Origin: a virus | Virus record (IMG/VR): IMGVR_UViG_3300027770_000118 | Span: 1-39,010 of that record | Length of the DNA: 39,010 bases | Reading direction: 5' to 3' (one strand) | Shown: piece after piece, positions 32,343 to 39,010 of the stretch | Layout: every line of letters begins with the position of its first letter | Numbering within the stretch: the first letter of the stretch is position 1 | Made by a program: the position numbers and the translations under genes | The notes under the pieces: model-generated | Seen by the model: only the letters and a program-made list of their open reading frames with translations | What the model was told of the DNA's origin: nothing | The model's database searches: none

Positions 32343-32746
32343 AACAGTGAGATGTCCAATGGTGTTGTGGGCAAGTGCTGCCTACCCTGACCGCTTTTGT
32401 CTCCTATAAGCTGAAAGATGCGTTGTCTATGTGCCTTGCCACTGGCGCCGGGGTGGATAACGCAACCAAACCTCCCGTCTGCCTGGACAACGAGGTGGTT
32501 GCGCTGCTTGTCCCCACCTACCTCGGCACAGGCTGGGCACTGCCCGACCATTTTCGAGCCAATTTTGCGTAGGCCTGCCACTGTCAAGCGGTGTCTAGTG
32601 TTTGGGACGGGAGGGACGGCATTTCCGAACTCCATCCCTACCTTGGAGCAGCCTATACCCCCTTTTACACTTCTAGCACCGAGTTGAGAAGTGCCGTCCC
32701 CCGTCCCAAACGCTTGACAACGCTTGACAGATCCAGTGCTTTTCAT
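32339..32746 (-). CDS. Zinc-finger primase-like protein with palindrome-encoded N-terminus
   Basis: The protein has 135 residues. ATG 32746 overlaps the primase-helicase stop (ATGA), which supports this start. Residues 58-115 form a primase-type zinc ribbon: GLRKIGSKMVGQCPAC with Cys70 and Cys73, then GRFGCVIHP with Cys95 and His98, then RIFQLIGD. Residues about 6-56 are encoded by the palindromic element at 32581-32730, read in frame, and look low in structure. The upstream primase has no zinc site of its own, so this protein may supply it in trans. An alternative start at 32635 would drop the first half of the palindrome. Confidence 0.65.
   Translation of the reverse strand: MKSTGSVKRCQAFGTGDGTSQLGARSVKGGIGCSKVGMEFGNAVPPVPNTRHRLTVAGLRKIGSKMVGQCPACAEVGGDKQRNHLVVQADGRFGCVIHPGASGKAHRQRIFQLIGDKSGQGRQHLPTTPLDISLL
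32581..32730. repeat. 150-bp palindromic element inside a coding sequence
   Basis: Outer arms CTGTCAAGCG (32581-32590) and CGCTTGACAG (32721-32730) are exact inverted copies. Inner arms span 32600-32621 and 32692-32711 and are complementary over 20 bases, except for a 2-base insertion (GA at 32611-32612) in the left arm. The loop is 70 bases and contains a small hairpin (CTCCA/TGGAG, 32630-32648). CGCTTGACA is also repeated in tandem at 32711-32719 and 32721-32729. The whole element is read through by the zinc-finger gene without a stop. Confidence 0.85.
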
Positions 32747-34713
32747 GCGGTCAAGGTCACTTTCATGTAGCCTCTGGACTGTTGTTGTTGACCGTCGTTA
32801 CGTTGAATGTGGTTCGACGGGATGGCCTGGTGTATCTCCAGCATGAGTTCAGCGGCACGTTTCTGGAAACGCTTCTCCGGTTCAGGCCCCCATTCCTTGT
32901 TGTTACACATCGTCATGTAGGCGCTATACAGTTCCTCGGTTGTGATACAATCCGACGACATACTGCTACCCCTGACATGATTAACGGCAAAGTATCTAAC
33001 ACTGTCGCTCTCGCTCAACAGATTATCAATCATCCAGCGCTGCCTCTCGGTAACCGGGAACGGCCTACCGGCCTGCATGACCCGGCATAGATCCTCCGCG
33101 CCCTCCAGGAACCAGTTCAATATACCGCTGCCCTCGCGCTCAATCATCACATCGTGGTAATTGGGGATCACCTTCTCGGGCTTGGGCTGGCTGAAGTCGA
33201 GCAGCAGCAACCTTCTTGACCACGCGCCCAGGTCTCCCTGCACGTTCACCTTCAGCCTGCTATTAGCCGTCACAATGACGTTCCAGTCGCCCACCACGGC
33301 TTTCGCCCCGCTCTTCCCCTTAAACTCCACGCTCAGTCTATCGCCGCCCGTCAGCGCCTTGAGCTGCTGGCTCTCCTCGCAGCTTAGAAAGTCCGGCGGC
33401 ACGTCGCTGCCGATCAGCAGTGTCCTATCGTGGAAGTTGGCCAGCTCGAACCGGCTGCCCAGGTGCGCGGTCCGCAGCTCGCTGCAGTTCTCATCACCCA
33501 CCAACCGCCGCACCAGCCCGGTCACCGTGCTCTTCCCGCCGCCACCAGTTCCCGTCAGCAGCAGTATGACCTGCGGCCTGTTCCTCTGCAGCAGCGCCAG
33601 GCCGCCCCATCTCTGCAGCAGCATCTGGTCATCCTTCTCGGGCAGCGCATGGTCCATGAAGGCCTGCCACATCGGGCTTTGCGCATCCTGGACATACCGC
33701 ACCGGCGTCTGGTTCCTGCTCATCCACTCCGGCCCAAAGCCATGCATCTCATACGGCGCAGCCCTTAAATCCACCATGACATTGGAGCAGTGGACCACGC
33801 TGTCGGGCCTGGAGAACGGGTTGCGCTCCACCTGCAGCCGCCCGATCAGATCCACCACCTGATCCGCAAAGCTCGCTGTCAGCCGCGTCAGCAGGGCCGG
33901 CAGCCGCGGGTCCTCCGTAGACGCCACTTGATCCAACAGAACGCGCCTGGCGGTCTCCAGAGCCTTTTGCGCCATCTCCTCGCGGCTCATGCTCATCCAG
34001 ATCCCGCGGTCCCCATGATACCAGTAGTGCATCCCGGTGACCGCATCGAACAAGAACCGCTCCTTGTGCGCCATGTAGGCCGCGAAGAACGGTGCCTGCA
34101 GATTGCCGGTGCCGCTCCGGCCAAACGTCCAGGGCACGCCATGCTGCCGGATCAACTGCGCGATCTCATCCCTGCTTCCCGGCGCCGGCCATCCCTCGGG
34201 CCAGCGTATCTGTGAGAACTCCAGCGCCACCGGCGGCCTGTCCACCAGCACGCTATACTCGCACCCGCTCGGGTGCAGGCCCTTGACAGTGCTCAAATTA
34301 CCCGTGCTTCGCCACTCGTACAGCGGCTTGCCGAGCAACCGATCACCCACCTGTATCATCTCGGTCGTGCTCCGCTCCGCGCAGGGCCCCGGGTACTTGC
34401 CCGTCACCCGCACCCCAATCTGCGCCCCGCGTTTGCCCTTCCACCTCGCACTGCCCTGCAGCACCGGGTTCACTCTCAGGAACGCCTCCAAACTCCCCTC
34501 ATCATCGAAGTCAATGGCGCACAGCCCGCCGGAGAACTCCCCGAGCCTCACCGCCACGTTCCCGTGCTCGAGCATGACCCGGTACACCTCCCGCTTGGTG
34601 CTCTCCATGGTCTCCTGGGTGTACTTCACCATCGGAATCTTGGTCCCCGGGCCCTGCGGCACCAGGAACAGCGGCGTGCCCAGCCAGCCCTCGATCTCTT
34701 GCGTCGTCATCAT
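32743..34713 (-). CDS. Primase-polymerase / SF3 helicase fusion
   Basis: The protein has 656 residues. The N-terminal prim-pol-like part has GGLCAIDFDDEG with Asp68 and Asp70 as metal ligands. The expected Ser-Gly-x-x-His motif that follows in this family is not seen; KRGAQIGVRV lies in its place. A D5-like linker (about 200-280) leads to the SF3 helicase: Walker A GTGGGGKST (388-396), a Walker B-like strand (RTLLIGSDVP) and motif C (VIVTANSRL). The C-terminal part has the helical extension of the family. It would unwind and possibly prime phage DNA. ATG 34713 overlaps the upstream stop (ATGA). Helicase call strong, primase activity uncertain. Confidence 0.8.
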   Translation of the reverse strand: MMTTQEIEGWLGTPLFLVPQGPGTKIPMVKYTQETMESTKREVYRVMLEHGNVAVRLGEFSGGLCAIDFDDEGSLEAFLRVNPVLQGSARWKGKRGAQIGVRVTGKYPGPCAERSTTEMIQVGDRLLGKPLYEWRSTGNLSTVKGLHPSGCEYSVLVDRPPVALEFSQIRWPEGWPAPGSRDEIAQLIRQHGVPWTFGRSGTGNLQAPFFAAYMAHKERFLFDAVTGMHYWYHGDRGIWMSMSREEMAQKALETARRVLLDQVASTEDPRLPALLTRLTASFADQVVDLIGRLQVERNPFSRPDSVVHCSNVMVDLRAAPYEMHGFGPEWMSRNQTPVRYVQDAQSPMWQAFMDHALPEKDDQMLLQRWGGLALLQRNRPQVILLLTGTGGGGKSTVTGLVRRLVGDENCSELRTAHLGSRFELANFHDRTLLIGSDVPPDFLSCEESQQLKALTGGDRLSVEFKGKSGAKAVVGDWNVIVTANSRLKVNVQGDLGAWSRRLLLLDFSQPKPEKVIPNYHDVMIEREGSGILNWFLEGAEDLCRVMQAGRPFPVTERQRWMIDNLLSESDSVRYFAVNHVRGSSMSSDCITTEELYSAYMTMCNNKEWGPEPEKRFQKRAAELMLEIHQAIPSNHIQRNDGQQQQSRGYMKVTLTA

Positions 34714-35978
34714 ACCTCTTCGCGCCTTTCAAACCGCAACGCCTCCTCTGATATAAACCAGCCCTTCGGCCACTCGGTCAGGTAGATCCCGCCCAGCGTC
34801 CGCACCCGGCTCAGGGCCACGTAGGCCTGTCCGGGCTCCCGGGCCGCCCTGATGTCAATCCTCGCGGCATCCAGGGTCAGTCCCTGCGCCCGGTGTATTG
34901 TCATAGCGTAGGCCAATCGAAGCGGGTATTGTTGGACGGTCACCCCCAGCGACTCAAAGAACCATTTGCGCCGGCCCAGTGAAATTTTCTCACCGCGGCT
35001 CTCGACCAGGATATCCCCACCCCTGAACTCCACCACTTTACCCACCTGCCCGTTGTAGAATCCCTGCTCCGCATCATTAGCGGTGAACATGACCGCAGCA
35101 CCGGGCTTCAACTGCAGCACCCGCGGCGTGCTCATGTTCTTGGTGGCGAACTCCACGGCCTGGTCAACGCCCCGCACCTCCGAATCAAACACGGCAATCG
35201 GGCCATCAATACTGCTCAAGCGGTAGTTGTTCCACTTATCCACCTGCACGTTGTGCGTCATCAGCCGGGTGATGTGCTCCGGCGGGTTCATCCTCAGCGC
35301 ACTACGCAGCAACTGGTTGTCCCGCGGCTTCATCCTGCCAACGCGGAACCCGCTCAACATCTCAATGAAAGGCAGGTCATTCTGCCTGCGCACCTTCTCG
35401 AGCTTGATCGTCTTGAAGTCGGCCTCCTCCCAGGCCTTGCTCAGGAACGCCCAGTCGTAGGGCTTGCTCTGGTCGGTCCTGACCGGCGGCAACTGCAGGA
35501 AGTCGCCCAGGAAGATCACCTGTAACCCACCGAAGGGCCGGCTGTCTTCTCTGATCCGCTTGACCCAGAAGTTCAGGAAGTCCAGGTGCCGGCCCGCCAT
35601 CATGCTGATCTCGTCGACCACCAGGACCTCGGTGCCCCGCACGCGCTTGCGGGCGCCATGAATCGAAGGCTGCTCCTCCAGCCGCTCAGCAGCCTGCAGG
35701 AAGTCCTCGCCATCCTGCGGCCCCAACTGCATCCCGCACCACCTGTGCACGGTGGTCCCGCCCACATTCAGCGCGGCAATGCCTGTCGGGGCCGTGATAG
35801 CCACGTCCCGGACTCCTTCTACCCTGCTCAGGAACTCCCGCAGCAGCGTGGACTTGCCGGTGCCCGCCTGCCCTGTGAGGAAGACGTTTCCAAAAGATTT
35901 TGCCCAGACCATGAAGCGGTCCTCGGGCGTCGGATCGAAGTCGTCCTCGATCACATGGACAGACGGGCTTGTAGTCAT
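34710..35978 (-). CDS. Pif1/Dda-like SF1B helicase
   Basis: The protein has 422 residues from ATG 35978, two codons past the exonuclease stop. A longer frame upstream mirrors the exonuclease gene and is not used. Motif I is GQAGTGKST (36-44), motif Ia TAPTGIAALNVGGTTVH, motif II VVDEIS (Asp122, Glu123) and motif III FLGDFLQLPPV. Motif V is YAMTIHRAQGLTLD and motif VI YVALSRVR. This is the full set of the RecD/Pif1/Dda group, which unwinds DNA 5' to 3'. It sits in an operon with the exonuclease and prim-pol helicase and likely helps replication or recombination. No broken motif is visible. Confidence 0.85.
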   Translation of the reverse strand: MTTSPSVHVIEDDFDPTPEDRFMVWAKSFGNVFLTGQAGTGKSTLLREFLSRVEGVRDVAITAPTGIAALNVGGTTVHRWCGMQLGPQDGEDFLQAAERLEEQPSIHGARKRVRGTEVLVVDEISMMAGRHLDFLNFWVKRIREDSRPFGGLQVIFLGDFLQLPPVRTDQSKPYDWAFLSKAWEEADFKTIKLEKVRRQNDLPFIEMLSGFRVGRMKPRDNQLLRSALRMNPPEHITRLMTHNVQVDKWNNYRLSSIDGPIAVFDSEVRGVDQAVEFATKNMSTPRVLQLKPGAAVMFTANDAEQGFYNGQVGKVVEFRGGDILVESRGEKISLGRRKWFFESLGVTVQQYPLRLAYAMTIHRAQGLTLDAARIDIRAAREPGQAYVALSRVRTLGGIYLTEWPKGWFISEEALRFERREEV

Positions 35979-35982
35979 CGGA

Positions 35983-36645
35983 TCAGTAGGTCGGAATGAG
36001 GATGTCGGAGACCTGCTGCGTGAGTTCCACGTCGCGCAGGCAGTAGGCAATGGCAGCCTCGCGGTCGGTCCTGAACAGCTCGTGGAAGTGCGCCCCGTTG
36101 CCGGCCTTGTCGCCCAGCCCGAGGTGCCTGGATATCGCAGCCAAACTCCCATGCGCCCGGCTGTCGCCTAGCTGCCAGACCTCGCGCAGATCCACAATCA
36201 GGTCGGTCCAGTACCTACCATTGCGCATCCAGTAGGGCACGGTGATCCGGTGCTTCCAGCTCCGCTTAAACAAAAACGGCAGGTCGAACGGCTTCACATT
36301 GAACCCGATCATCTGCGGCTTGCGCTCGAAGCTGTCGAGCATTGCCCAGAACTGCAGCAGCATAGCCTTCTCGCCATCCGCATCGGCGCAGAGCACCGCG
36401 GGCTGCTCATGCTCGATCCGGTATCCGATGGCCAGCACCTGGCCGCTGATGGCATCTAGGGCTGCGTTTCGGATATAGTCGCTGGCGTGGTTCTCCTCGG
36501 ATGTCCTGATTTTTTCGGCGATCAGGTCCGGGTTCTTGATGTTACCCAGCTTGACCTGGCTCGGGTCAAACGGGGGGATGACCAACTCTCCAAGGGGGAG
36601 CGGTCCAGTTTCGATGTCGAAGTAAATACGTGGGTTTGCTGGCAT
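35983..36645 (-). CDS. DEDDy 3'-5' exonuclease
   Basis: The protein has 220 residues. ExoI is FDIETG (Asp10, Glu12), ExoII is GFNVKPFDLPFL (Asp121) and ExoIII is YCLRDVEL (Tyr201, Asp205). This DEDDy set matches the exonuclease domain of family B polymerases and related stand-alone phage nucleases. It removes mismatched or single-stranded 3' ends. No polymerase domain is attached and none is found in the window, so it must work with a host or separately encoded polymerase, or in recombination. It follows a 93-base gap and lacks a clear ribosome binding site. Confidence 0.85.
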   Translation of the reverse strand: MPANPRIYFDIETGPLPLGELVIPPFDPSQVKLGNIKNPDLIAEKIRTSEENHASDYIRNAALDAISGQVLAIGYRIEHEQPAVLCADADGEKAMLLQFWAMLDSFERKPQMIGFNVKPFDLPFLFKRSWKHRITVPYWMRNGRYWTDLIVDLREVWQLGDSRAHGSLAAISRHLGLGDKAGNGAHFHELFRTDREAAIAYCLRDVELTQQVSDILIPTY

Positions 36646-36738
36646 AGTATGAAAAAGTTTGATGTGCGTTTGTCAGCGGATGCGCACCCCCCGCTTGTCC
36701 ATGAGTCCCCGACAGCAACAGGCTGCCCGGGAAAGTTG
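36646..36738. other. Intergenic gap with a hairpin
   Basis: This 93-base gap lies between the HTH gene and the exonuclease gene. On the minus strand, a 10-bp stem with one mismatch and one wobble pair (36731-36722 with 36716-36707) has a 5-base loop. No T-run follows, so it does not look like a classical terminator. It could act on translation or transcript processing. Confidence 0.4.
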
Positions 36739-37140
36739 TCAGATGTGCTTACCGCAGTGCGGGCACAGCTTGGGCTGCTTGGGCCGTTTCAGGAGTACCG
36801 GAACGGCCAACCAGTCGCAGATCTCGCTGTAGGATTTCCACCCGAAGCCTGTGACGGCATTGGGATGCAGGTGCCCGGACGTGTAGAGTCTCAGCGCCTC
36901 GTCCTTATCATTCACCGCCATGCGGTCCAGAACATTGAAGGTGCGCGTGGTGAAGGGCCAGCCCCACTGCGCCTGGATCTCGGCCTTGGTCTGAGCGGCC
37001 CGTGCGATCTGGCTGATGCGCTGCTTGGTCAGGCCCAGGATCTCGCCGATCTGTGTGATGGACTTGCCCTCGGCCTTCATCTGCATGACCTCCGGGATGA
37101 GGTGGGCCACCTTGATGTACTTCTTCTTGGTCGGGTTCAT
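36739..37140 (-). CDS. HTH DNA-binding protein with C-terminal CxxC
   Basis: The protein has 133 residues. A helix-turn-helix lies at about 14-50 (VMQMKAEGKSITQIGEILGLTKQRISQIARAAQ), with the form of sigma-region-4 or resolvase-type HTH. The middle part is helical (NVLDRMAVNDKDEALRLYTSG). The end is CPHCGKHI, half of a zinc knuckle. It may be an early regulator or may help with origin recognition. It lies after the OB-like gene and starts at ATG 37140. Confidence 0.65.
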   Translation of the reverse strand: MNPTKKKYIKVAHLIPEVMQMKAEGKSITQIGEILGLTKQRISQIARAAQTKAEIQAQWGWPFTTRTFNVLDRMAVNDKDEALRLYTSGHLHPNAVTGFGWKSYSEICDWLAVPVLLKRPKQPKLCPHCGKHI

Positions 37141-37143
37141 GGC

Positions 37144-37926
37144 TCAGTAGGGTAGGTCATCCTCTTCCAACTTGACCTGGGCCTCCTCGTCGGCCTTGAA
37201 CTTGGTCTGATACCACGTCAGCCCATTGATCAGGCGCTTGTCGTCCGCGGTCTGCTTCACCTCGGCCCGGGCCTTGGGCAGCCAGTGCTCAATGAGGCTC
37301 GTGATGCTCTCCTCGGTCAGCTCCCGGAGCTCGATGCCCTTGTGCTTGCCGACGTGCACCTTGACCTTCGACGGGTCATCCGTCGCCGGCTGTCCACCGC
37401 CCGAGGTCTTGCGGAAGCTCGAGTCCCCGCTCGCCGGCGCTGCCTTGCCATCGGCGCCATCCTTCGCAGGCCGGTCCTGCAACCGCACCCACAGCCCGCT
37501 TGCTGCCAGCGGCTCGCCTGCCTTGTGTGCCATGATCAGCTTGATGTTCGCGTAGGTCTTGCTGCCGTCCGCGCTCTGCTCGTGCCCGATGACCAGGCTG
37601 GCCGGGCGCCCGATGAGGCTCTCCAGGTCCAGGCTCTTGTTCTCCTGGTCGGTCAATTTCCGGCCGAACCAGTCCTTGAGGAACTTGGTTAGCGCCGCCT
37701 TCTCATGCAGGCTCGGCACCATGGGCTTGGTGAACACCACCCAGGGCTGCACCGGGTCCCTGCTGTCGTCCTGCAGTTCGATCTCGAAGGCGAACTTGAA
37801 CTTTTGTTTGATGCCGTACTCGGTCTCGTACTCTTTGAGCTGAGTCACGTCCACGCACACCGCACGGCCCGAGAACTCGGGGCACGGCGCGAAGTCCTTC
37901 TTACCGCCTGTTGCACTGATTATCAT
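37144..37926 (-). CDS. Single-strand DNA-binding-like protein
   Basis: The protein has 260 residues. The first half (about 20-135) is beta-rich: RAVCVDVTQLKEYETEYGIKQKFKFAFEIEL, then PWVVFTKPMVPSLHEKAALTKFLKDWFGRKL and ASLVIGHEQSADGSKTYANIKLIM. This resembles OB-fold replication proteins of phages. A linker (Lys/Gly/Ala-rich) leads to VHVGKHKGIELREL, a small module also found after exonuclease X, and to an acidic tail (KLEEDDLPY) like those that recruit partners in SSB. It probably coats single-stranded DNA and interacts with the replication proteins encoded next to it. The call is by pattern. Confidence 0.6.
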   Translation of the reverse strand: MIISATGGKKDFAPCPEFSGRAVCVDVTQLKEYETEYGIKQKFKFAFEIELQDDSRDPVQPWVVFTKPMVPSLHEKAALTKFLKDWFGRKLTDQENKSLDLESLIGRPASLVIGHEQSADGSKTYANIKLIMAHKAGEPLAASGLWVRLQDRPAKDGADGKAAPASGDSSFRKTSGGGQPATDDPSKVKVHVGKHKGIELRELTEESITSLIEHWLPKARAEVKQTADDKRLINGLTWYQTKFKADEEAQVKLEEDDLPY

Positions 37927-37932
37927 ATCGTC

Positions 37933-38151
37933 TTACTTTATGTTGTTGTTGTTGTGTTGAACCGAGGCCTGTTTCTCGACCTCCGAAAGTTGAATAGCCA
38001 TCTTTGTGTAGTTGGCCCAGTAGTCGGGAAAGGCATCCCGGATCTGCTTAAGGTTGGATGGGTCAGCGGCTAGTGCTGCTGCTCCCAATTTGGATACGAA
38101 CGAACCACCGTATTCGATCATACATCTTGCTACGTCTCGGTCTGTTATCAC
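37933..38151 (-). CDS. Small conserved phage protein
   Basis: The protein has 72 residues. GTG 38151 overlaps the upstream stop (GTGA). The pattern DRDVARCMIEYGGSFVSKLGAAALAADPSNLKQIRDAFPDYWANY is common in small phage proteins, with conserved YGGSFV and FPDYW. Its function is unknown. The tail contains four Asn codons in tandem (AAC repeats), making a CAA/AAC tract before the next gene. That tract may vary in length between isolates. Confidence 0.65.
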   Translation of the reverse strand: MITDRDVARCMIEYGGSFVSKLGAAALAADPSNLKQIRDAFPDYWANYTKMAIQLSEVEKQASVQHNNNNIK

Positions 38152-38300
38152 TTGGTTGCCTTTCCGCGTTTACGGTTCCAGAAGGTGGTGAACTCCGTTT
38201 TGATCTTGCGAGCTGCACGGTATGCTTCGCCGGCCTGTTCCTTGGTTAGCTGATATGGACCGCTGCCGTGGTTGATGATCTTGATCACTTCCTTGCTCAT
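38148..38300 (-). CDS. Small basic protein, function unknown
   Basis: The protein has 50 residues. ATG 38300 overlaps the upstream stop (ATGA) and its own stop overlaps the next GTG (GTGA). A short strand-turn (EVIKIINHGSGPYQLTKEQ) is followed by a basic helix (AGEAYRAARKIKTEFTTFW) and a basic end. It could bind nucleic acid. No family is recognised. Confidence 0.6.
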   Translation of the reverse strand: MSKEVIKIINHGSGPYQLTKEQAGEAYRAARKIKTEFTTFWNRKRGKATK

Positions 38301-38494
38301 GTCAGTAGATGTTTGATGATCTGATTCCGCTCTTTAATCGTCGCTCTCAAGATGCTCTCCAGCACAACGTGAGGGTTGATTGTCGCAACGTGTTTCCACT
38401 CTGGATTACCATCGATTTGTTTAGCTGTATCCAGACTCTCCACGCGCACTAGTCCGTTAGATTTGTGGACGTATATGAAGGCGCAGTCTCTCAT
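38297..38494 (-). CDS. Hypothetical early protein
   Basis: The protein has 65 residues from ATG 38494. The start has a strong ribosome binding site (AAGGAGG, 38505-38499) at 4 bases and overlaps the upstream stop (ATGA). A longer frame would include that site, so it is rejected. The protein starts with strands (DCAFIYVHKSNGLVRVESLD), then has an Asn-rich turn and a helix (VVLESILRATIKERNQIIKHLL). Function unknown. Confidence 0.6.
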   Translation of the reverse strand: MRDCAFIYVHKSNGLVRVESLDTAKQIDGNPEWKHVATINPHVVLESILRATIKERNQIIKHLLT

Positions 38495-38685
38495 TTGTCC
38501 TCCTTCTTGTGGGCGTTGTTGTAGTTTTTCCACGCTGCCACTTCTAATCGTTTTATTAGTTCCTTTGCTTCGTTAAGTTCGCGTTCAAGTTTACGAACAA
38601 ACCTAGAATCGCAAACTGGAGTCATGTCGTCTGCAATCCAGTATACAAGTTTCTCCACCTGATCCGTCCTCGGTGTATCACTCAC
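38491..38685 (-). CDS. Small SDTPR/ERELN coiled-coil protein
   Basis: The protein has 64 residues. GTG 38685 is preceded by GGGAGG at 9 bases. It begins with SDTPRTDQ and has a charged helix (FVRKLERELNEAKELIKRLEVAAW). The same elements appear in the truncated gene at 1-208, which suggests duplicated genes. It ends in KKEDK, whose codons double as the ribosome binding site of the next gene. Function unknown. Confidence 0.65.
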   Translation of the reverse strand: MSDTPRTDQVEKLVYWIADDMTPVCDSRFVRKLERELNEAKELIKRLEVAAWKNYNNAHKKEDK

Positions 38686-38860
38686 GCCATTTGTCCTCCC
38701 GCCAGAGCAGCAGATCGGCTCTCATGGCGTCGTTCTCCTGCTCCAGTTGTTTCACCCGATCCTCCAGCTTGCGGACATCGAGAGCGATTGCGCGGAGTTG
38801 GCGGCGGTCGTTGTAATCGGCAAAAGCCGGCAGGTCCAAGATTCGTTGTTCTACGCTCAC
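38678..38860 (-). CDS. Small coiled-coil protein
   Basis: The protein has 60 residues from GTG 38860, which has GGAGG (38872-38868) at 7 bases and overlaps the upstream stop (GTGA). A longer frame to 38932 mirrors the upstream gene. The second half is a clear coiled coil (LDVRKLEDRVKQLEQENDAMRADLLLWRE). The first half has QRILDLPAFADYNDRRQLRAIA. Function unknown. Confidence 0.6.
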   Translation of the reverse strand: MSVEQRILDLPAFADYNDRRQLRAIALDVRKLEDRVKQLEQENDAMRADLLLWREDKWRE

Positions 38861-39010
38861 AGCTTTGCCTCCTTTGCTTTGTTCCACAATTGCTTTGCTG
38901 GAAGATTCTCTCCAGCTATAGATAAAAGACATTCGTCTAAGTAGTTTCCAGCTTTCACTAACCGATTGATATACTCCTCTTGCTCGCGAATCTTGGTGGC
39001 CTGTGCATCG
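38857..39010 (-). CDS. Small coiled-coil phage protein (5' part cut by window edge)
   Basis: The last 51 codons are visible and the start lies beyond 39010. The protein has a charged helix (IREQEEYINRLVKAGNYLDECLLSIAG) and ends in LWNKAKEAKL. The RLxxAG element and the KAKEAK ending resemble the SDTPR/ERELN small-protein group seen at 38491-38685 and 1-208. The stop overlaps the GTG of the next gene (GTGA). It is not the continuation of the gene at 1-208, because the two parts do not join in frame. Confidence 0.6.
   Translation of the reverse strand, partial: DAQATKIREQEEYINRLVKAGNYLDECLLSIAGENLPAKQLWNKAKEAKL

Noticed and set aside
33161-33862. Plus-strand open frame of 233 codons
   Set aside because: It is opposite the helicase part of the prim-pol gene, with Ser/Pro-rich antisense composition.
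35979-36152. N-terminal extension of the Pif1-like helicase
   Set aside because: It overlaps the exonuclease gene and has Ser/Thr/Arg-rich shadow composition; ATG 35978 lies just after the exonuclease stop.
1-39010. Circular or permuted genome joined at the window ends
   Set aside because: The open gene at 1-208 (69 codons plus 1 base) and the one at 38857-39010 (51 codons plus 1 base) do not join in one frame, so the ends give no evidence of circularity.
1-39010. tRNA genes, CRISPR arrays, insertion sequences, integrase and attachment sites
   Set aside because: No cloverleaf, regularly spaced repeat, transposase or integrase pattern was noticed in reading both strands. A dedicated tRNA search could still change this.

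Overview
The window is a stretch of a tailed double-stranded DNA bacteriophage genome. Every gene I can support lies on the minus strand, so transcription runs from the right end (39010) to the left end (1). The phage calls rest on the terminase, portal, scaffold, major capsid protein, tail fibres, lysis genes and a phage-type replication set. I see no tape measure, tail sheath or tail terminator. Large tail-nozzle-like and ejection-like proteins are present, which suggests a short-tailed (podovirus-like) particle. I see no integrase, lysogeny repressor, DNA polymerase, RNA polymerase, tRNA or CRISPR array. The host cannot be named from the sequence. The DNA looks moderately GC-rich. Some early genes have canonical Shine-Dalgarno sites, while several late genes have none.

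Layout in the direction of transcription. (1) 39010-37144: small early proteins, several coiled-coil, then an OB-like single-strand-binding candidate. (2) 37140-32339: replication block with an HTH protein, a DEDDy exonuclease, a Pif1/Dda-like helicase, a primase-polymerase/SF3 helicase fusion and a separate zinc-finger protein whose 5' coding sequence holds a 150-bp palindromic element. (3) 32342-31201: an HTH protein and a GT-A glycosyltransferase. (4) 31211-23176: packaging and head genes, namely an HTH protein proposed as small terminase, large terminase with an N-terminal zinc-finger-like segment, portal, scaffold, major capsid protein, a strong hairpin terminator and small structural genes. 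(5) 23169-20911: a tail fibre with a C-terminal S74 chaperone, then a compact cluster of tiny overlapping genes with holin-like proteins and a lipoprotein. (6) 20914-2427: tail and ejection module with an adaptor, a tail-nozzle-like protein, small virion proteins, a cupin-like protein, two ejection-like proteins, a 2218-residue polyvalent protein and a collagen-like tail fibre. (7) 2414-1: small accessory genes including a DUF1653-like protein, a transglycosylase-like lysozyme, a ribbon-helix-helix protein and a RuvC-like resolvase.

Most neighbouring genes overlap by 1-4 bases (ATGA, GTGA or TAATG), so translation is probably coupled along long polycistronic messages. The main non-coding gaps are 30302-30599 (between the terminase genes), 24052-24101 (terminator), 1847-1983 and 36646-36738. 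The most interesting features are the intragenic palindrome at 32581-32730, the polyvalent protein with six recurring aromatic-Met-Pro-Ala/Ser motifs and its own HExxH motif, and the overlapping-frame arrangement in the lysis cluster.
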